From positions 14,562,594 to 14,626,593 of the forward strand of contig OU342807.1 in NCBI GenBank assembly GCA_910591455.2: a stretch of DNA of 64,000 nucleotides, in the 5' to 3' direction. The translations under genes were made by a program, and so were the position numbers. Positions 11,961 through 23,584 of the stretch are shown here, in pieces (position 1 is the stretch's first letter; each line of letters opens with the position of its first letter). Below the pieces are notes generated by a model. It made no database searches. It was not told the DNA's origin and saw only the letters and a program-made list of their open reading frames with translations. The DNA comes from Pholis gunnellus (taxonomy: Eukaryota > Chordata > Actinopteri > Perciformes > Pholidae).

Positions 11961-12787
11961 TTTTTTAAAGATATTGTTTGACATTTTGGGAAAAACTATC
12001 TCACTCTCATGTTCAGGCTAGCTGCGTCCTCGTTTCCATTCATTTTACTAAGCTGACCAGCGGCTGGCTTTCAACTGATATTGAATGCCTTACTATTATG
12101 CTAGTAGTATCGATCTTCTCTAACTAAAGGCCTTTGCACACTATGTCCGTATTTTTCATATTCGCTTTTTTAATCAGTCATCCGATAAAAATTACAGAAA
12201 CGTATACACTCAGTCTGAAGCTTTTTATTATTTTATTTCTTACAGAAAAGTGCAATACGAGATAAAACTGAATTAATTAAGTGGATGTAATGGATAGTGC
12301 TAGTCCCAATGAATAAATGACATAAGCAAGAAGCTATAGTTGGGCTGCCTGGAGTACAATCACTATGGCTAACCTTTAGTATCCTTTGTCTTGCGATCAT
12401 CCTTGATTCCAAGCTGTTCTGCAATAACCTGCCACAATCTCTTTAAATTCTGGATCTCCGTATTCTTTACTTTGTCATGGTGCTTTAGCTGGGAGATGAA
12501 GAACATTTTTATCAGATGTCATTTTCGAGGTTGACGTTTGCACCAAAGGTCACTCTGAGTCGTCAAACAACCGACTTTTGATGTATGCTAATAAACGCAG
12601 AAAATACAACCTGTTCCAAAAACTTAAATGATGGAGTCTTGGAGTCGGTGTGTAAACACGATTGACACGTGAGTTTGTATTTATTTTTAAATGTGCGATA
12701 ATTTGGATGAAAAATATCGAGTTGGTATGCAAAAGCCTTAATTCGGTTCAAGAAAATTAATCTGCATATTTAAAATGTCAAACTACT
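11961..12787 (+). repeat. Family A repeat, copy 2, split by an insertion
   Basis: The left part (to 12127) starts with the inverted end TTTGACATTTTGGG and later has the family A words ACTAAGCTGACC, GGCTGGCTTTCAACTGATAT and TATCGATCTTCTC. After the insertion at 12128-12738 the family resumes with TCGGTTCAAGAAAA and ends AAAATGTCAAACTAC. The two outer ends are reverse complements of each other, so family A has short inverted termini. The join reconstructs the family order seen in copy 1. Confidence 0.7.
12128..12738 (-). mobile_element. PIF/Harbinger-like element with MADF remnant
   Basis: The termini AGGCCTTTGCACAC (left) and AGGCTTTTGCATAC (right, minus strand) are inverted repeats. TAA lies directly outside each end (12125-12127 and 12739-12741), the 3-bp target duplication typical of PIF/Harbinger. 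On the minus strand a broken frame at about 12395-12525 starts with MTSDKNVL, shifts frame, and continues ISQLKHHDKVK and then LWQVIAEQLGIKD. That resembles the start of a MADF/Myb-like DNA-binding domain (helix with Trp, then the 'IAEQLG' type motif). It ends at a stop soon after. No transposase is seen, so the copy is non-autonomous. Confidence 0.65.
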
Positions 12788-13830
12788 GAATCACCAATAT
12801 TTAAAAATATTTAAAAATATATTTTACGAATATGGTAGCCACTGTAAAAAAATAAAGGTGTTCTCAACATCAAATGGAAAGATGTGGACGTGAGCTGCAT
12901 GTGACTGAACCTAGCATTGACGGCTTTACATTACAATATCTCATCTGAGAAACAATGTGACATTTAGCACGGCCTTCCTGCAATGGAGAAGGTCTCATTT
13001 TTCAAGGACAAAAAATAGCTTGATTGATGTTAAATCTGCAGAATAAGACTGTACTACTGAATTAAGGAGCTGTGCATGGTATTTGTTTTGAATTGTAAAC
13101 GAGCTGTGAGGTTTAAGTATGTGCGCGCAAAGTCCATACCATATTGAGCACAGGTGTGATAGGCTTTTATGAGCCTGTAGATTTTTATTTTTTATTTTTA
13201 AAAATTACTATTATAACCCACCTTTATCTTATTTTTAACCTCCCTGTTTTCCTACTTCATGTCAACCATTTCCATTGAGGGAATAAATGTTAGCGTGACC
13301 TTTTAAACTGATAAACAGGCTGACACACGCTGCCAGATCATCAGGCATGTACTGATTGCCAACTCTAAATCTTGCTGCAACGAAGGATTTACCACCACCA
13401 GATGCTACGGAACTTGTTGTGGGTGTTTGTATACAGTTCAGTATTAACACGGCAGGGTGAAAACCAAGTTTCTTTGTGCATACAAAAAATCCATCAAAGA
13501 CTGAACGTGCCAGGAGGTGTTAAACTAACAGCTTTAATCTTACCAACCTTAACCCATAACACATTATTATGTCTGAACAAATATGTCGCTGTTACACAAG
13601 CATTCAGCTTACTCTAGCATATTTATGGTACTTTTGGTGGTAAAGGTATCACTTTATAACTTCAGTGCTTCTCAGTGTAGTTACACAAACATGATATGTG
13701 AAAAAAAAAAATGTTTGCGCTTGTAAGTCCTGGATTCTATTACCTTAAAACGGTTGAATCTGGACACATCTGCTTATTTTGTTTGTGTTTTATTATTTGT
13801 GGCGAAACGTGGTTCCATATGTTCTAGGAT
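12788..13830. other. Unassigned non-coding sequence
   Basis: A short tandem of a 10-base ATATTTAAAA unit, about three copies, lies at 12797-12826. Nothing else is recognised. Confidence 0.45.
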
Positions 13831-14075
13831 GGTTGTGGCTCAGGGGAGAGAGCATGCCGTATTGGAAGATTGGTGGTCTGATCCCCAGCTTCTCAAGTTT
13901 GCATGCTGTTCGAAGTATCCCAAATGAATCCCAACTTGATCCTGAAGGCTGTGTTATCAGTGTGTGAATGATAAGATCAGAATGTGATGGGTCGGTTGTA
14001 CAGCAGCCTCTTCCATCAGTGTATGAATGTGTGTGTGAATGGGTAAATGTTAACATGAAGTGTAAAGGCGCTGTA
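13828..14075 (+). mobile_element. tRNA-derived SINE
   Basis: The 5' head has an RNA polymerase III A-box match, TGGCTCAGGGG at 13836-13846, and a weakened B box, GGTCTGATCCC at 13875-13885, spaced about as in a tRNA gene. It then runs through CCCAGCTTCTCAAG, GCATGCTG, a run of TGTGTGAATG words and a 3' part GTGTAAAGGCGCTGTATGAA. I recall this layout from a common fish SINE. It is not a functional tRNA gene because the B box is degraded and no acceptor stem closes. The small frames across it are spurious. Confidence 0.75.
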
Positions 14076-14257
14076 TGAATTAAATTCTCACCCTGTGTTT
14101 TGCCAGTTGAACACTATTAATGTGAAGCAACGGCAGCAGGAAATGTTCCCCATTAGCAGTAATAATACAGCTCTGATACGGTGTAAATTTAGCAAACAGT
14201 TAATAGTGGGCGCTGTTCATTATGCTAACGTGTCCTTGATTTATTTCCTCGCCTTCT
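14076..14257. other. Unassigned non-coding sequence
   Basis: Non-repetitive and rich in ATTA-type words. No gene is visible. Confidence 0.35.
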
Positions 14258-14317
14258 CTCCTGGTGTCTTAGTCCTGCCTAAGACAGATGCGAGCTGAGG
14301 AGGTGAGGAAGAGACAC
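14258..14317 (+). repeat. ~60-bp dispersed repeat, forward copy
   Basis: It carries CTGGTGTCTTAG, then AGATGCGAGCTGAGGAGG and TGAGGAAGAGAC. It is an inverted partner of 9934-9998, 4.3 kb away. Confidence 0.6.
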
Positions 14318-14553
14318 GAGGAGACAGGAGTCGAGGCAACAGGCATTTGACAAATGAGACATCCTTGCCTCAGAGCAGTCATTTTAAAGCGCCATCAATT
14401 AAATATGATGTGTGGCACAGCTGCATCAGCTGTCCATTGTTTTGTTATACTACTGTATTTTATGACCATAACCGTATTCATGACAACTTAATCCAATTCA
14501 CAGTGTGGCATAATATATTTATTTAACACACAGGCCATAAATATATATTATAG

Positions 14554-14575
14554 CGTTTTTATATATATAAAAACG
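14554..14575. repeat. 22-bp perfect palindrome
   Basis: A CGTTTTT arm, an ATATATAT centre and an AAAAACG arm form a perfect palindrome able to extrude as a hairpin. It sits in AT-rich DNA with no other sign of an element. Confidence 0.8.
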
Positions 14576-15625
14576 AAAGTGTCCATTTCAATTGTTTGTT
14601 TCACTGAACGATTAAATGATTACGACAGAGAGCAAGCTACCCAGCATGCCGTTTGGCAGAGTCTCAGTACTCCCTCTCAATACACTAGACAGTGTGTACA
14701 TAACGCGCTACAAATACATGTGTCATCTACAGCTCAAGAGCTGCACCCCAAAGGGGTACATCAGTCAACTCTGAAGCAGATCGGATGAGCGGTTGTCGAG
14801 AAATGGAAGGACAGACAGACTTAAAGACAGACTCTGCTTCCATTTTATTTAGACCGGTGCAGATCCCATTCACGGCGTGGGCCGCTTGGCCGGCCATCGC
14901 TCGTTGACTCCGGGGAAGTGAGGAAGAGATTGGTTGTATCGTTAGTATATCAAGCATTCTGCTCCCAGAAGGGAACTGAGGTCAATGAGCCACAGTCTGT
15001 AAATGCCCGCTGTGGACGACATGCTCAAGTCTGCAGAGCCCTGAAGCCCCCACAACCCCGACACACACACACACACACAATTGGTTTTCAAGATATATAA
15101 AGGACAGGCAGACTGTAGCTATAGTAATTATGGTGGCTGTCCATCAAGAGATTGAGATAATAATAAGTATCGCAGATGTACTAGACTTCCAAATCAAAGA
15201 CATTTTGAGTTTTGTATAATTCATAGCTTACACTTTAAACTTACTTTCATCCACCTGGAAGTTTTCTTCGCATTCCTTTCTTTCCAACTCCCCCTTTCTC
15301 TCTCTCTCTCACACACACACTTTTATGTATTTTGCCTGAAGCCTCACATTTATCTGGCTGTCAATCAAACAGACTAAAAAAACGAAACGAATTATAATAT
15401 TTGTGTACCTTTACTCCCAGGCAAATTCAAAGAGTATATCAAGCTCAGTGTTTAGAGAACCCACCGAAATGAAAGTTCCATTGCAAATAACCCTGTATCC
15501 TCCAGAACAAAACAAAAAAACTACCTACTTAGCAACGTGTAGAAGTAGGCCTAGATGGAAGAGGAGAGCTGCAGGCAATGTGAGAAAGTAAACAAACCTC
15601 ATAGAAGTGCACACATGGATCTTAT
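14576..15625. other. Unassigned sequence with simple repeats
   Basis: AC dinucleotides lie at 15060-15080 and a CT/CA patch at about 15296-15319. The stretch at 14730-14820, ending in ACAGACAGAC, looks like a degraded dispersed repeat but is not assigned. The GC-rich patch at about 14855-14915 has no supported frame. Confidence 0.4.
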
Positions 15626-15660
15626 ATGTGTGTGTGTGTGTGTGTGGTGGTGGTGGGGGG
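15626..15660. repeat. TG / TGG microsatellite
   Basis: About ten TG units followed by GGTGGTGG and a G run. Confidence 0.9.
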
Positions 15661-16554
15661 GAAATACAACTTTAGATGAATAAGGGTAACAAAATAACTT
15701 TTTGAGCAATACTGCAAATACATCCAGGCCATAAATCACTTTTGTGTTCCATATCGCAGTGCTGTATGATGGAGCTCAGCTTTAATGCATCAAGCGTTGT
15801 GGGATTTAGATGAACACTCATATTTAAAAGACTCCAGTATCAGCTACTTTCCTGCTTTGTTTATGTTTCTGAAATTAAGGGTGTAAAACGTGGATAAAAT
15901 TAATCCGTTTCCAATTCCTGCCTTCATAACTTTCCCTCATCCTTTGTCTTCATAGAAAACATCTTGTAGGCTTGTGTTTTATTAAAAGCATTGTGTCCAA
16001 ATGTATGCACTAATTACGCTCTAATGGTGACTTAGGGCTAGCTAAATACTAGCATTGTTCCCTTTCAAACCACCCCCCCCCCCGTCATCTAACATACTGG
16101 AAAACTGCCTGCAAATTAAGTGAGCACATTAATCACAATTACTCAATTTGTCTTTAATGTTGTGTGTGCTATCCGACAAGCTCGGGATCTCCACATGCAC
16201 TGAGAGCTTTCTTATGACCACTGCCTTTCTCAAGTGTGAAATTACTATCAAATTGAGGATGAATTGTAAATGGGCCGCCTGTGTGTGCCGCTTGGCAGTG
16301 GTTCCAATGACTTCACGTGTGTCATTTCTCCCACTGAAATACAAGGCAAGTTTAAGGGATAAAGATTTAAGGGATTAAGAGCAATGGTATCAATAAGAAG
16401 TTACAGAAATATGACCATTTCATATTATTGTCTAATTGTCTGTTAAGTTGAATACAGTGCTATACAACCATTGCAGCTATAATCTACCTCACACTTTATA
16501 CTTTTTCTATGTTTTGGTCTAAGGCTGTAGATGTCTGGCATGGTGCTTCAGTGC
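15661..16554. other. Unassigned non-coding sequence
   Basis: An 11-base C run is at 16073-16083. The segment at about 16150-16350 is non-repetitive and looks like possible conserved regulatory DNA, but this cannot be tested here. No gene. Confidence 0.4.
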
Positions 16555-16715
16555 CAATTAAGGGAGAGTTTAATGCCACAAAATGCAATAATACTGTGTT
16601 CTAGAAAATATAGTGCTTCCAACTTTGTGGCAAAAGTACAGTTTCAGTACACGAAGCAAGGTCCATGAGGAGTTTGGTGTGGAAAACCTTTACTGGTCTT
16701 CACATAGCTAACTGA
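16555..16715 (+). pseudogene. Tc1/mariner transposase remnant
   Basis: Read from 16610, the frame gives VLPTLWQKYSFSTRSKVH and then EEFGVENLYW before a stop at 16709. It resembles the catalytic-domain part of Tc1/mariner (DDE) transposases, where the family has LPTLWQQF, then a His-Lys-Ala-Arg region and EFGVEELDWPAQSPDLNP. An internal deletion removes the region with the second catalytic Asp. DNA upstream (CTAGAAAATATAGTGCTTCC) also fits the recalled nucleotide consensus. It is a scrap of about 160 bp and non-functional. Confidence 0.65.
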
Positions 16716-17333
16716 AATAAATAAATATTGATGTCATAGTATTTTGCACTTGCCAGCTCATATTGGTTGATCCAAAGTTTTTCTCTTAAATTGACCACTG
16801 TAATCTCAGAGAATATCCATGTTTTCTGTTCTAATAAATGTATGTTTTTAATCCAGGAAATTCAGAGTTTTTGGTTTGCCTTTCCCGGCAAACCACTGTT
16901 TTTTCATTTTTAATTTTAGTTTTCACCTCCGCTGCGTTATAATCTGAACACACCAGCAGAACTCTTTTTGTTTGTATTGGTCGCATTGTTGGACCAAATG
17001 TAAACGGTACCTTCAACAAACATGTACTAAAGGATCATTTAACAATACCATGAGCAAGATCTTCCACTCTGAGTCACAACATCTATCAGCCAATGAACTA
17101 ACCTGAGCAACTGACTGAAGACACAGTACGTCACTCTGTTATTGTGTGTTGTAGGCACTGTGTGTGTGTGTGTGTGTATTAATGTGTGTGTTCATACCTA
17201 GGAGGGCTGAGCCTGAAATGAAATGCCTTTTGTATGAGTTTATGAGGACCAACATACTTAAACAGATTTAACAGACATTTGCATTAATTAATAATGAGCT
17301 CATGCTCTAGCAGTTGTGCTGGGAATTTTTAAC
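16716..17333. other. Unassigned non-coding sequence
   Basis: A short TG tract lies at about 17159-17179. No gene or repeat family is recognised. Confidence 0.45.
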
Positions 17334-17359
17334 TGTGTGTGTGTGTGTGTGTGTGTGTG
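17334..17359. repeat. (TG)13 microsatellite
   Basis: Pure TG tract. The Cys/Val-rich frame spanning it is spurious. Confidence 0.95.
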
Positions 17360-17598
17360 CAGTGCATGTGAATGTCTTGAGCTGTAATCATTCCATCCAC
17401 AGCACAGATTATGATGTGCTGGTATTTCATGCTGTTAGGATTGCAGTGAGGGGTGTTTTAGGCTCCATCAGTTTCTTTTTTCCTCTAGAAGTTCTGCCGT
17501 CTCTCTCAGGTCACATGCTTTACTGGTTGTGACAGGGCCAAACCATACATATCAGCAGACAAACAGACAAGTAAACACAGACACTCTTACTGTAGATA

Positions 17599-17632
17599 TG
17601 TGTGTGTTTGTGTGTGTGTGTGTGTGTGTGTA
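17599..17632. repeat. TG microsatellite with one interruption
   Basis: TG units broken once by TTTG. Confidence 0.93.
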
Positions 17633-19109
17633 CACCCATTCACCCATTTTAGTCTTTCGCACTTGAAGAAGCAAGTCAATAAATCTATCTTAACATCCAC
17701 TGACATTTCACAGCAGTGGCATTAGCTGCATCCGCTCTTGATCTCCTTTTTCTCTTCTTTTGTGTTCTGTCCTCTAAGCACTTCAATCATTAAGCAGGTC
17801 ACTCATAAGAGTAACCACACCATCGATGCACATTCAACAGATTTAGATGCAGAAAAAGCACACAAATGCTTAAACAGCTTGTTTACACAAACACACTCAC
17901 AAACACACACACACACAGTTTAACATATTTGATTGCATTTATAAGGCCAAGGGGAAGTCACATCTGTACAGAATACACCAGGGCAGTTGAGGGGAAAGAA
18001 TTGTGTGCAAACAATCTGTACTGCTGTTGCCATACATTTAACAATGAACTGTATGGGGTTGATCTCATGCATCGTTTGCTTTTCTAAACGTGCATTTGCA
18101 TACAGCCCTGAGCAAAGCAAGGACATGAATTGAAACAAAGAGTGCAGTGAGTGAGATTGTGAGCGTTGCCCAAACATACGCAAAACTCACCACATTTCTG
18201 CCTTTTCCTTCTTTAGAGCACAGACACATTCATTCACACATCACTGCGATAACTAGCCTCGATATGGGCCATATCACCAAAAGAGTGGCAAAAGGTGAAA
18301 TATATAACAAAAAATACATAACCAAAACAAAAGTAGTATCTCTTTTCTGTGTGGTTTTTAGCGCTGTATCACTTGTCACATACAGGAGTACTCACTACGT
18401 TCTCGATCACAGGGCTGTGGCTCTGACCTTGGCTCTCGTCTCTAATCTTTACTTTTCTGTCTAAGTGTGTTACAAAGTGGCGGCTGCTGGATCTCACTCA
18501 TAAAATGTGAAATTAAATGTGTGTATACTGTATTATTGGTAGAGAAACATTACCACACCTTCAGTTTTATTAACACTAATTTGTCGTTGCATCAAGTAAC
18601 AACTTCACACCTGCTTCTAACGTCATATGTAGAAGAAACCAGATGTTACCTAGGCTGCAAAGTATAAAAAAGTTATACTTCATCAGTTTATTTGTTAATT
18701 TGACTAACATGTTGCCAAATCCCAGAGACGATTGGAACTTTTTCCTGCCTGTCACCCCACATACTGACACTTTGAGCCTTCATGTGGTAAATACAAAAAT
18801 GGATATTGGTTAAAACTGCAATAGTCAGACAGAGAAACAGAGAATTCCCATCAGCTCTTCAGAGCTGTTTTGGTTTTAGGACCCACAGTTTTAATGTTTT
18901 GGTTCAGTCTCACAGCTCTCATCAACCTTGTTTTCAGCAAAACAAAAAAGCTCTCATAAACCATTGTACACTACCTGTCCAGCAGCTGTGCAGACCAAGT
19001 TAGCAATCAGCTAAACTTAGTGATGCATTTTAGCAGCTAAAAAGCCAGAATATTGTACTGGGTGGCCATTAATTTCATACATTATTATGTATTGTAATAT
19101 ATTATATTA
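17633..19109. other. Unassigned non-coding sequence
   Basis: A CA-rich patch lies at about 17885-17918. The frames of 60-105 codons here have no recognisable domains. No repeat family is identified. Confidence 0.4.
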
Positions 19110-19240
19110 CTGCAGCATTAGGCAGTCTAAAACTAAAGGCAACTTACTTATTTTAACCCAAACGTTAATGTTTATGACTTAAAACGTTATGTTTTACTAA
19201 ACCTAACCAAGTTGTAATTGCCTAGACTTATGAGTAATTG
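19110..19240 (+). repeat. Possible fragment of a dispersed repeat
   Basis: It shares the phrase CTAAACCTAACCAAGT, followed by a TTGCCT-type word, with 57100-57150 (ACTAAACTTAACCAAGTAG). I recall this phrase as common in fish repeats. Boundaries cannot be set. Confidence 0.35.
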
Positions 19241-19720
19241 AGAATGCAGTTTTGAAATGCCAATAGTGTTAATATGAAACAAATGTTTGGTTCTGAAACA
19301 TCAAGATTCAACTTATCTGTGGTTTGCAGAAACGTATAATGCAGATGTTTTATTCCAGCGAATGGGTTGCAAAAAACTGCATTCAACTTCTAGTGCCACT
19401 GACCTTTCTACCTCCCACTTCATCTTTTTAATCCAATCACTGCATGTGTTAATGACATGGATTGCATATCTTCCTATTACCTAATTATATGTATTGCTCA
19501 CGACAGAAGGCAGTTTGGGCAATACCTTGCAATAACTTGCAATAACCTGGTGTTTTGTTAATCTGAACATATATCTGAACTGTGACTTTGTCAGACTTCT
19601 TTTGCTCCATGTTCCCAAATCTCATCTTATTTACAGACACTGGGGGAGTACACCTGTTATGACTTATAAGAATGATGGCAAAAGAGATCATGTTGTTTTC
19701 AACAAGAATTATATATATAT

Positions 19721-19990
19721 TAGGGCTGGGCAAGTTAATGCATTATTATCGCGTTAACGCATGAATTATTTAATGCCAACAATTATCTTATCACGCATTA
19801 ATGCAGTTTAAAAAAAAATGCAATACACACCAATGATGCCAGCAAATCAGCCAAACAAACAGTGGAGGGAGGATTCGGCAGACTACGTTGGATGCAGTGT
19901 GTGGGAGAAGTATAGATAAACAAAAGCAAGACAAGCTAACAAATGCCACAGCGAAGTGGCATTAAAAATTGTAATCGTTGCCCAGCACTA
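19721..19990. mobile_element. hAT-like MITE in an AT microsatellite
   Basis: The left end TAGGGCTGGGCAA and the right end, read on the minus strand, TAGTGCTGGGCAA differ by one base. The 8 bp on each side, ATATATAT (19713-19720) and ATATAAAT (19991-19998), match at 7 of 8, as expected for a hAT target duplication. The interior includes CGCGTTAACGC and GCATTAATGCAG, typical by recall of an abundant teleost element of this group. It has no coding sequence. Confidence 0.8.

Positions 19991-19996
<6 letters not shown>

Positions 19997-20044
<48 letters not shown>
19997..20044. repeat. (AT)n microsatellite
   Basis: About 24 AT units. It continues the AT tract on the other side of the hAT-like insertion. 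Confidence 0.97.
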
Positions 20045-20046
<2 letters not shown>

Positions 20047-20380
20047 TAAACTAAGCACAACACTTCTCCCATAGATAAAAAACAAAACAAAAAAAACATC
20101 ATTCGATTACTACTTAAGCTTTACCTTTTAATGTTGAGTCTTTGTCTGCTCACTGTGACCCAGAACATGCTGGGAGTTGCTGGCCTTGTACATGCACGAT
20201 CTGCACTCACACACACACTCACACGCACACACACTGACAAACACACCGATGATGAGATAAGGCCCTGGTCTTGGACTACATTGTGAGGCCTTGTAGAGAC
20301 AGGAGAGTTCCATTAGCTAAAGCAGCCGAGCATGGCCACTGCTGGCTCATCACTATCTGCCGCCCCATCTAATCAGAAGT
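20045..20380. other. Unassigned sequence with CA patch
   Basis: Interrupted CA tract at about 20205-20245. No gene. Confidence 0.45.
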
Positions 20381-20439
20381 AGAGGGAGAGAGAGAGAGAT
20401 AGAGAGAGTGAGAGAGAGAGAGAGAAGGGGGGGGGGGGG
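20381..20439. repeat. GA-rich tract ending in a 13-G run
   Basis: Interrupted GA dinucleotides run into G(13) at 20427-20439. Purine-rich sequence continues to about 20550 and gives a Ser/Leu/Phe-rich reverse frame that is an artefact. Confidence 0.93.
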
Positions 20440-21754
20440 AGAAATAAGAAGAAGTGCATTGAGAATGTAAGTGAGGGAAGAAAACAGCACTGAAGGAAGT
20501 TTTGAGGAGGGAAAGGAAAAGGGAGGGAGAGAGAAAAAAGAAAGGGAGACGGAAATAAATCAGTGAATATCACTTCACACATCACAGTCTATTTGGTCAG
20601 CAGATGATTAGTCAGCATACATGGTACAAAAGAGCTGAGGGACCGATATATTTACCATTAAAGCAGTGGTTTCATGTTTCACTGTGATTTACGGAGGTTT
20701 AAATAGCATATCATTCCCCAGTTACTCACCATATTGTTAACAATATATCAATGCTCTTGCACTCTTATTGGAATCTAACTAGACATATAGAACAATTACT
20801 CATGACGCTACAGGGTTTATTCTCGGGATGCTCATCATGCTGGAGTTGATTAAGTTAGAGAATGCGTTTGCCTGACTGTTTGTCCATCTGCTTGCAAAAC
20901 AATTAAGCACATGCCTTGGTTTGCACTACTCTCTTCTCCTCTCCTCTCCTCTATTCTCTTCTCCTCACTTCTCCTCTCCTGGTATCCTCAAGGGAGCTAA
21001 CTTCTCTACCTCCCTCCTCATTTCTCTCCCTATCCTCCTCTACTTTAATTCCCTGCCTGCGGAACACTGAGAAAAGTGCTGATGAACAATTAAATATGGT
21101 CCTTCCCCAGGGAAGCAAGGTCACTTGTGTGTGTGTGTGTGTGCCTGCGCGTGCGTGGGTGGTAACTGCAGCGTTTGTGTGTGTCTATGTGTGTGCGTGT
21201 GTGTGTGAGACTTGGCAGACGTACAGATTTATGCCAGACGAAGGGTAAAAAGCTGAATAATGTTATTCAGTTTGTGTAGGCGTTAGAGCACTGGTATTGA
21301 GAATATTTTTCGTCCATTACACTGACCGGGCAGTGAGAGATGCAGAACCAATAATTCATGATATGAATGGCATTGTGTTAGCATTGGAGGTTAATCACTG
21401 ATCATACTTGTTGGCAGTACTGTACATCAGCAGCAAATGTAACATTAGTGTATTACACGCAATTGCTTTGTATACTCTCAACGGCCTCTTTTCCAGGTAC
21501 ACCTTGCTATTACTGGGTTGGACACACCTTCGCCTTCAGAATTGCTTTAATTTTGAGCTGGACTAGATCTGCTCGCAGCGGAGGAAATGCACCTGGCATG
21601 GGCCAGACAGCCCACCCATTGTAAAGTGTAAAAATATGGCTATTGCCACAGTCTATGTAATTATTGGGAAACACTGCTATCAGCATGGCTCTAAGGGTGG
21701 CCATATTGGATTGTCCGTCAGTCCATCAGTCTGGTACAGATAGAAGTATTTCGA
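20440..21754. other. Unassigned non-coding sequence
   Basis: Purine-rich to about 20550. A CTCTTCTCCT-type pyrimidine tract lies at about 20930-20985 and TG tracts at about 21127-21142 and 21176-21210. No gene. Confidence 0.45.
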
Positions 21755-22325
21755 CATCTGTTTTAAGATTGCCGTGAAACATGCTATAGCTTTTGCCCGG
21801 AGCATGAATCTTCCTGGCTTTGGTGTTCTCTTGGCTTTTTCCTGTATAGTGCCAACAATTGGTCAAAGTTTTCATTTTCCAAGAGAAGTATCTCAACATC
21901 TACTCTACAGGTTGGCATATAATTTGTACAGACACTTATGGTGTCCAGAAGATGTATCCTAGCTTTGATGATCACTTGATCCTTGATCACTGTAAGGTTC
22001 ACATTTGTTGCCGTGAGTGAAATATAAAAAAAAAAATATTACATGGATTATGACATTTCACATGAGATGTGATACATATCTATGCCCCTGTCAAGATGAA
22101 TTGTTTTTCATCTAGTCCCATCATCAGGTCAAAATTTGACTTTGTCCAATACTGTTCTTTGGTTTGTAATGAAATGCCTGGAATACTATTCTCATCAGCC
22201 TCAGTTGTACTTTGTATGTAGTGCTAATTAGCCATTGTTGGAATGCTAACATGCTAAACAAAGATGGTGAACATGGTCAACAATTTACCTGCTTAATATC
22301 GGCAAGTTAGAATCTTGGCTCTTTT
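21755..22325 (+). repeat. Teleost dispersed repeat family D, copy 1
   Basis: Recalled landmarks appear in order: ATTGCCGTGAAACATGC, TTGTACAGACACTTATGG, GTTCACATTTGTTGCCGTGA, CATCATCAGGTCAAAATTTG, TGCTAATTAGCCATTGTTGG and GATGGTGAACATGGTCAACA. All lie in one orientation. A second, rearranged copy is at 51.7-52.4 kb. It is non-coding. Confidence 0.7.
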
Positions 22326-22789
22326 CTCCAGCACACTGTTCTTTGACTGAGGTTAACGTGTTGACTTGCAGCTTTGACCGTATGTACATCCAGATTGGGG
22401 CACCATAGTAGGAATTGTAGCTCTTCATAAACAAAGCTGCAGACTAAGCAGCAGCAGGCAGCATGATAATGGTCTAGAGAAGGCCATTAAGGAGTGTTGT
22501 ATTGGAGTGTTCAGTCACTTGACCTCACACTATGAGCATGTGTCTCACTTGCTGGACACCAGACTGAGGGGAAAAAACTCCTAACATAAGCAAGTAGTGA
22601 AGACGACTGTACTACAGCCTGGCAGATGGAGAAACAGCCTCATGTCTGTTGGTTGCAGACTTCAGAAAGTCACGGACTGCAAAGCATTTATATCCAAATA
22701 GCAAAGCTTAATGTATTTACAGTCCCAACCACTGCCACCATACTATCACATAATGATCGATATTCCTTCAGCAGCTAAAGGAGCCCAGG
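22326..22789. other. Unassigned non-coding sequence
   Basis: Nothing recognised. No frame has a known domain. Confidence 0.4.
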
Positions 22790-23155
22790 GTCACTGTACA
22801 GTAGGACAAGGACTTTTTGTAAATGATGGTCCCATTTAGAGTGGAATAGACGATGAAGCAGGGTATGCTTTAGGGCTTGGCTACCTTGTGATTGACATGT
22901 TGCTACCACAGCGTTGTCCAGTCTGGGTGTTGTCTGTGTTTTTGTCTTACAACTTTTACCCTTTCACAGTGTGTTTTCAGTTCATGAGAATTCATTATAA
23001 CCTTTTTTGTTGCCTAAAAATGCTTGATTCAGCATTTGGTTGTACTTAGCTCCACCCTCTGGTGTCACTCAAGGCTTCAAAACGGCAGACCACAAACCAA
23101 TAAGTGACCTCAAAGTGACTACGTCCACTTCTTATATATATACCATCTATGATCC
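22790..23155 (+). repeat. Family B interspersed repeat, copy 1
   Basis: Landmarks are GGCTTGGCTACCTTGTGATT, AGCTCCACCCTCTGGTGTCA, CTCAAGGCTTCAAAACGGCA and the 3' end ACGTCCACTTCTTATATATA. I recall these as the 3' portion of a very abundant teleost repeat. The 5' portion (CCACTTGAGGCTGGCT-type) is missing here but is present at 46.98 kb and, reversed, at 56.7 kb. Confidence 0.75.
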
Positions 23156-23553
23156 TTTAGCTTTTATGTTGTCATTTAACACATTGTTAAGGCCTACACA
23201 GTTCATCTATGATATTAATGTAGACACTCAGTTTCGAGAAAGCAATTTAACCTCCGAGTCATTGTTTTTATTTCAAATATGAAGTGCTTAAGTACAGATA
23301 TAACACAACAGAATAGTGGTCCTGTTCAAATACCCATGTAGTGCACTATAGCAGGGTTTCACAGCTGCAGATGTTGCTGCTAATGCGATGCTGCAGCAAT
23401 TATCTTTAACTAATTTAAGGAGAGTTTGGAGTTTAAATAGTGTTGGTTAATAGTTTAGTCTATTTAGATAGAAACAGAAGGATTCATGTTTAAATACTAA
23501 ACAATTTAGAAGTACATATGTAAGCAGTTTCTTTCACTCACATACATTTGCAA

Positions 23554-23584
<31 letters not shown>

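Noticed and set aside
13828..13900. Possible tRNA gene (A and B box-like motifs)
   Set aside because: The B box is degraded, no acceptor stem closes, and the downstream body matches a SINE.
20373..20585. Leu/Ser/Phe-rich reverse frame resembling a membrane segment
   Set aside because: Translation of a GA/TC low-complexity tract.
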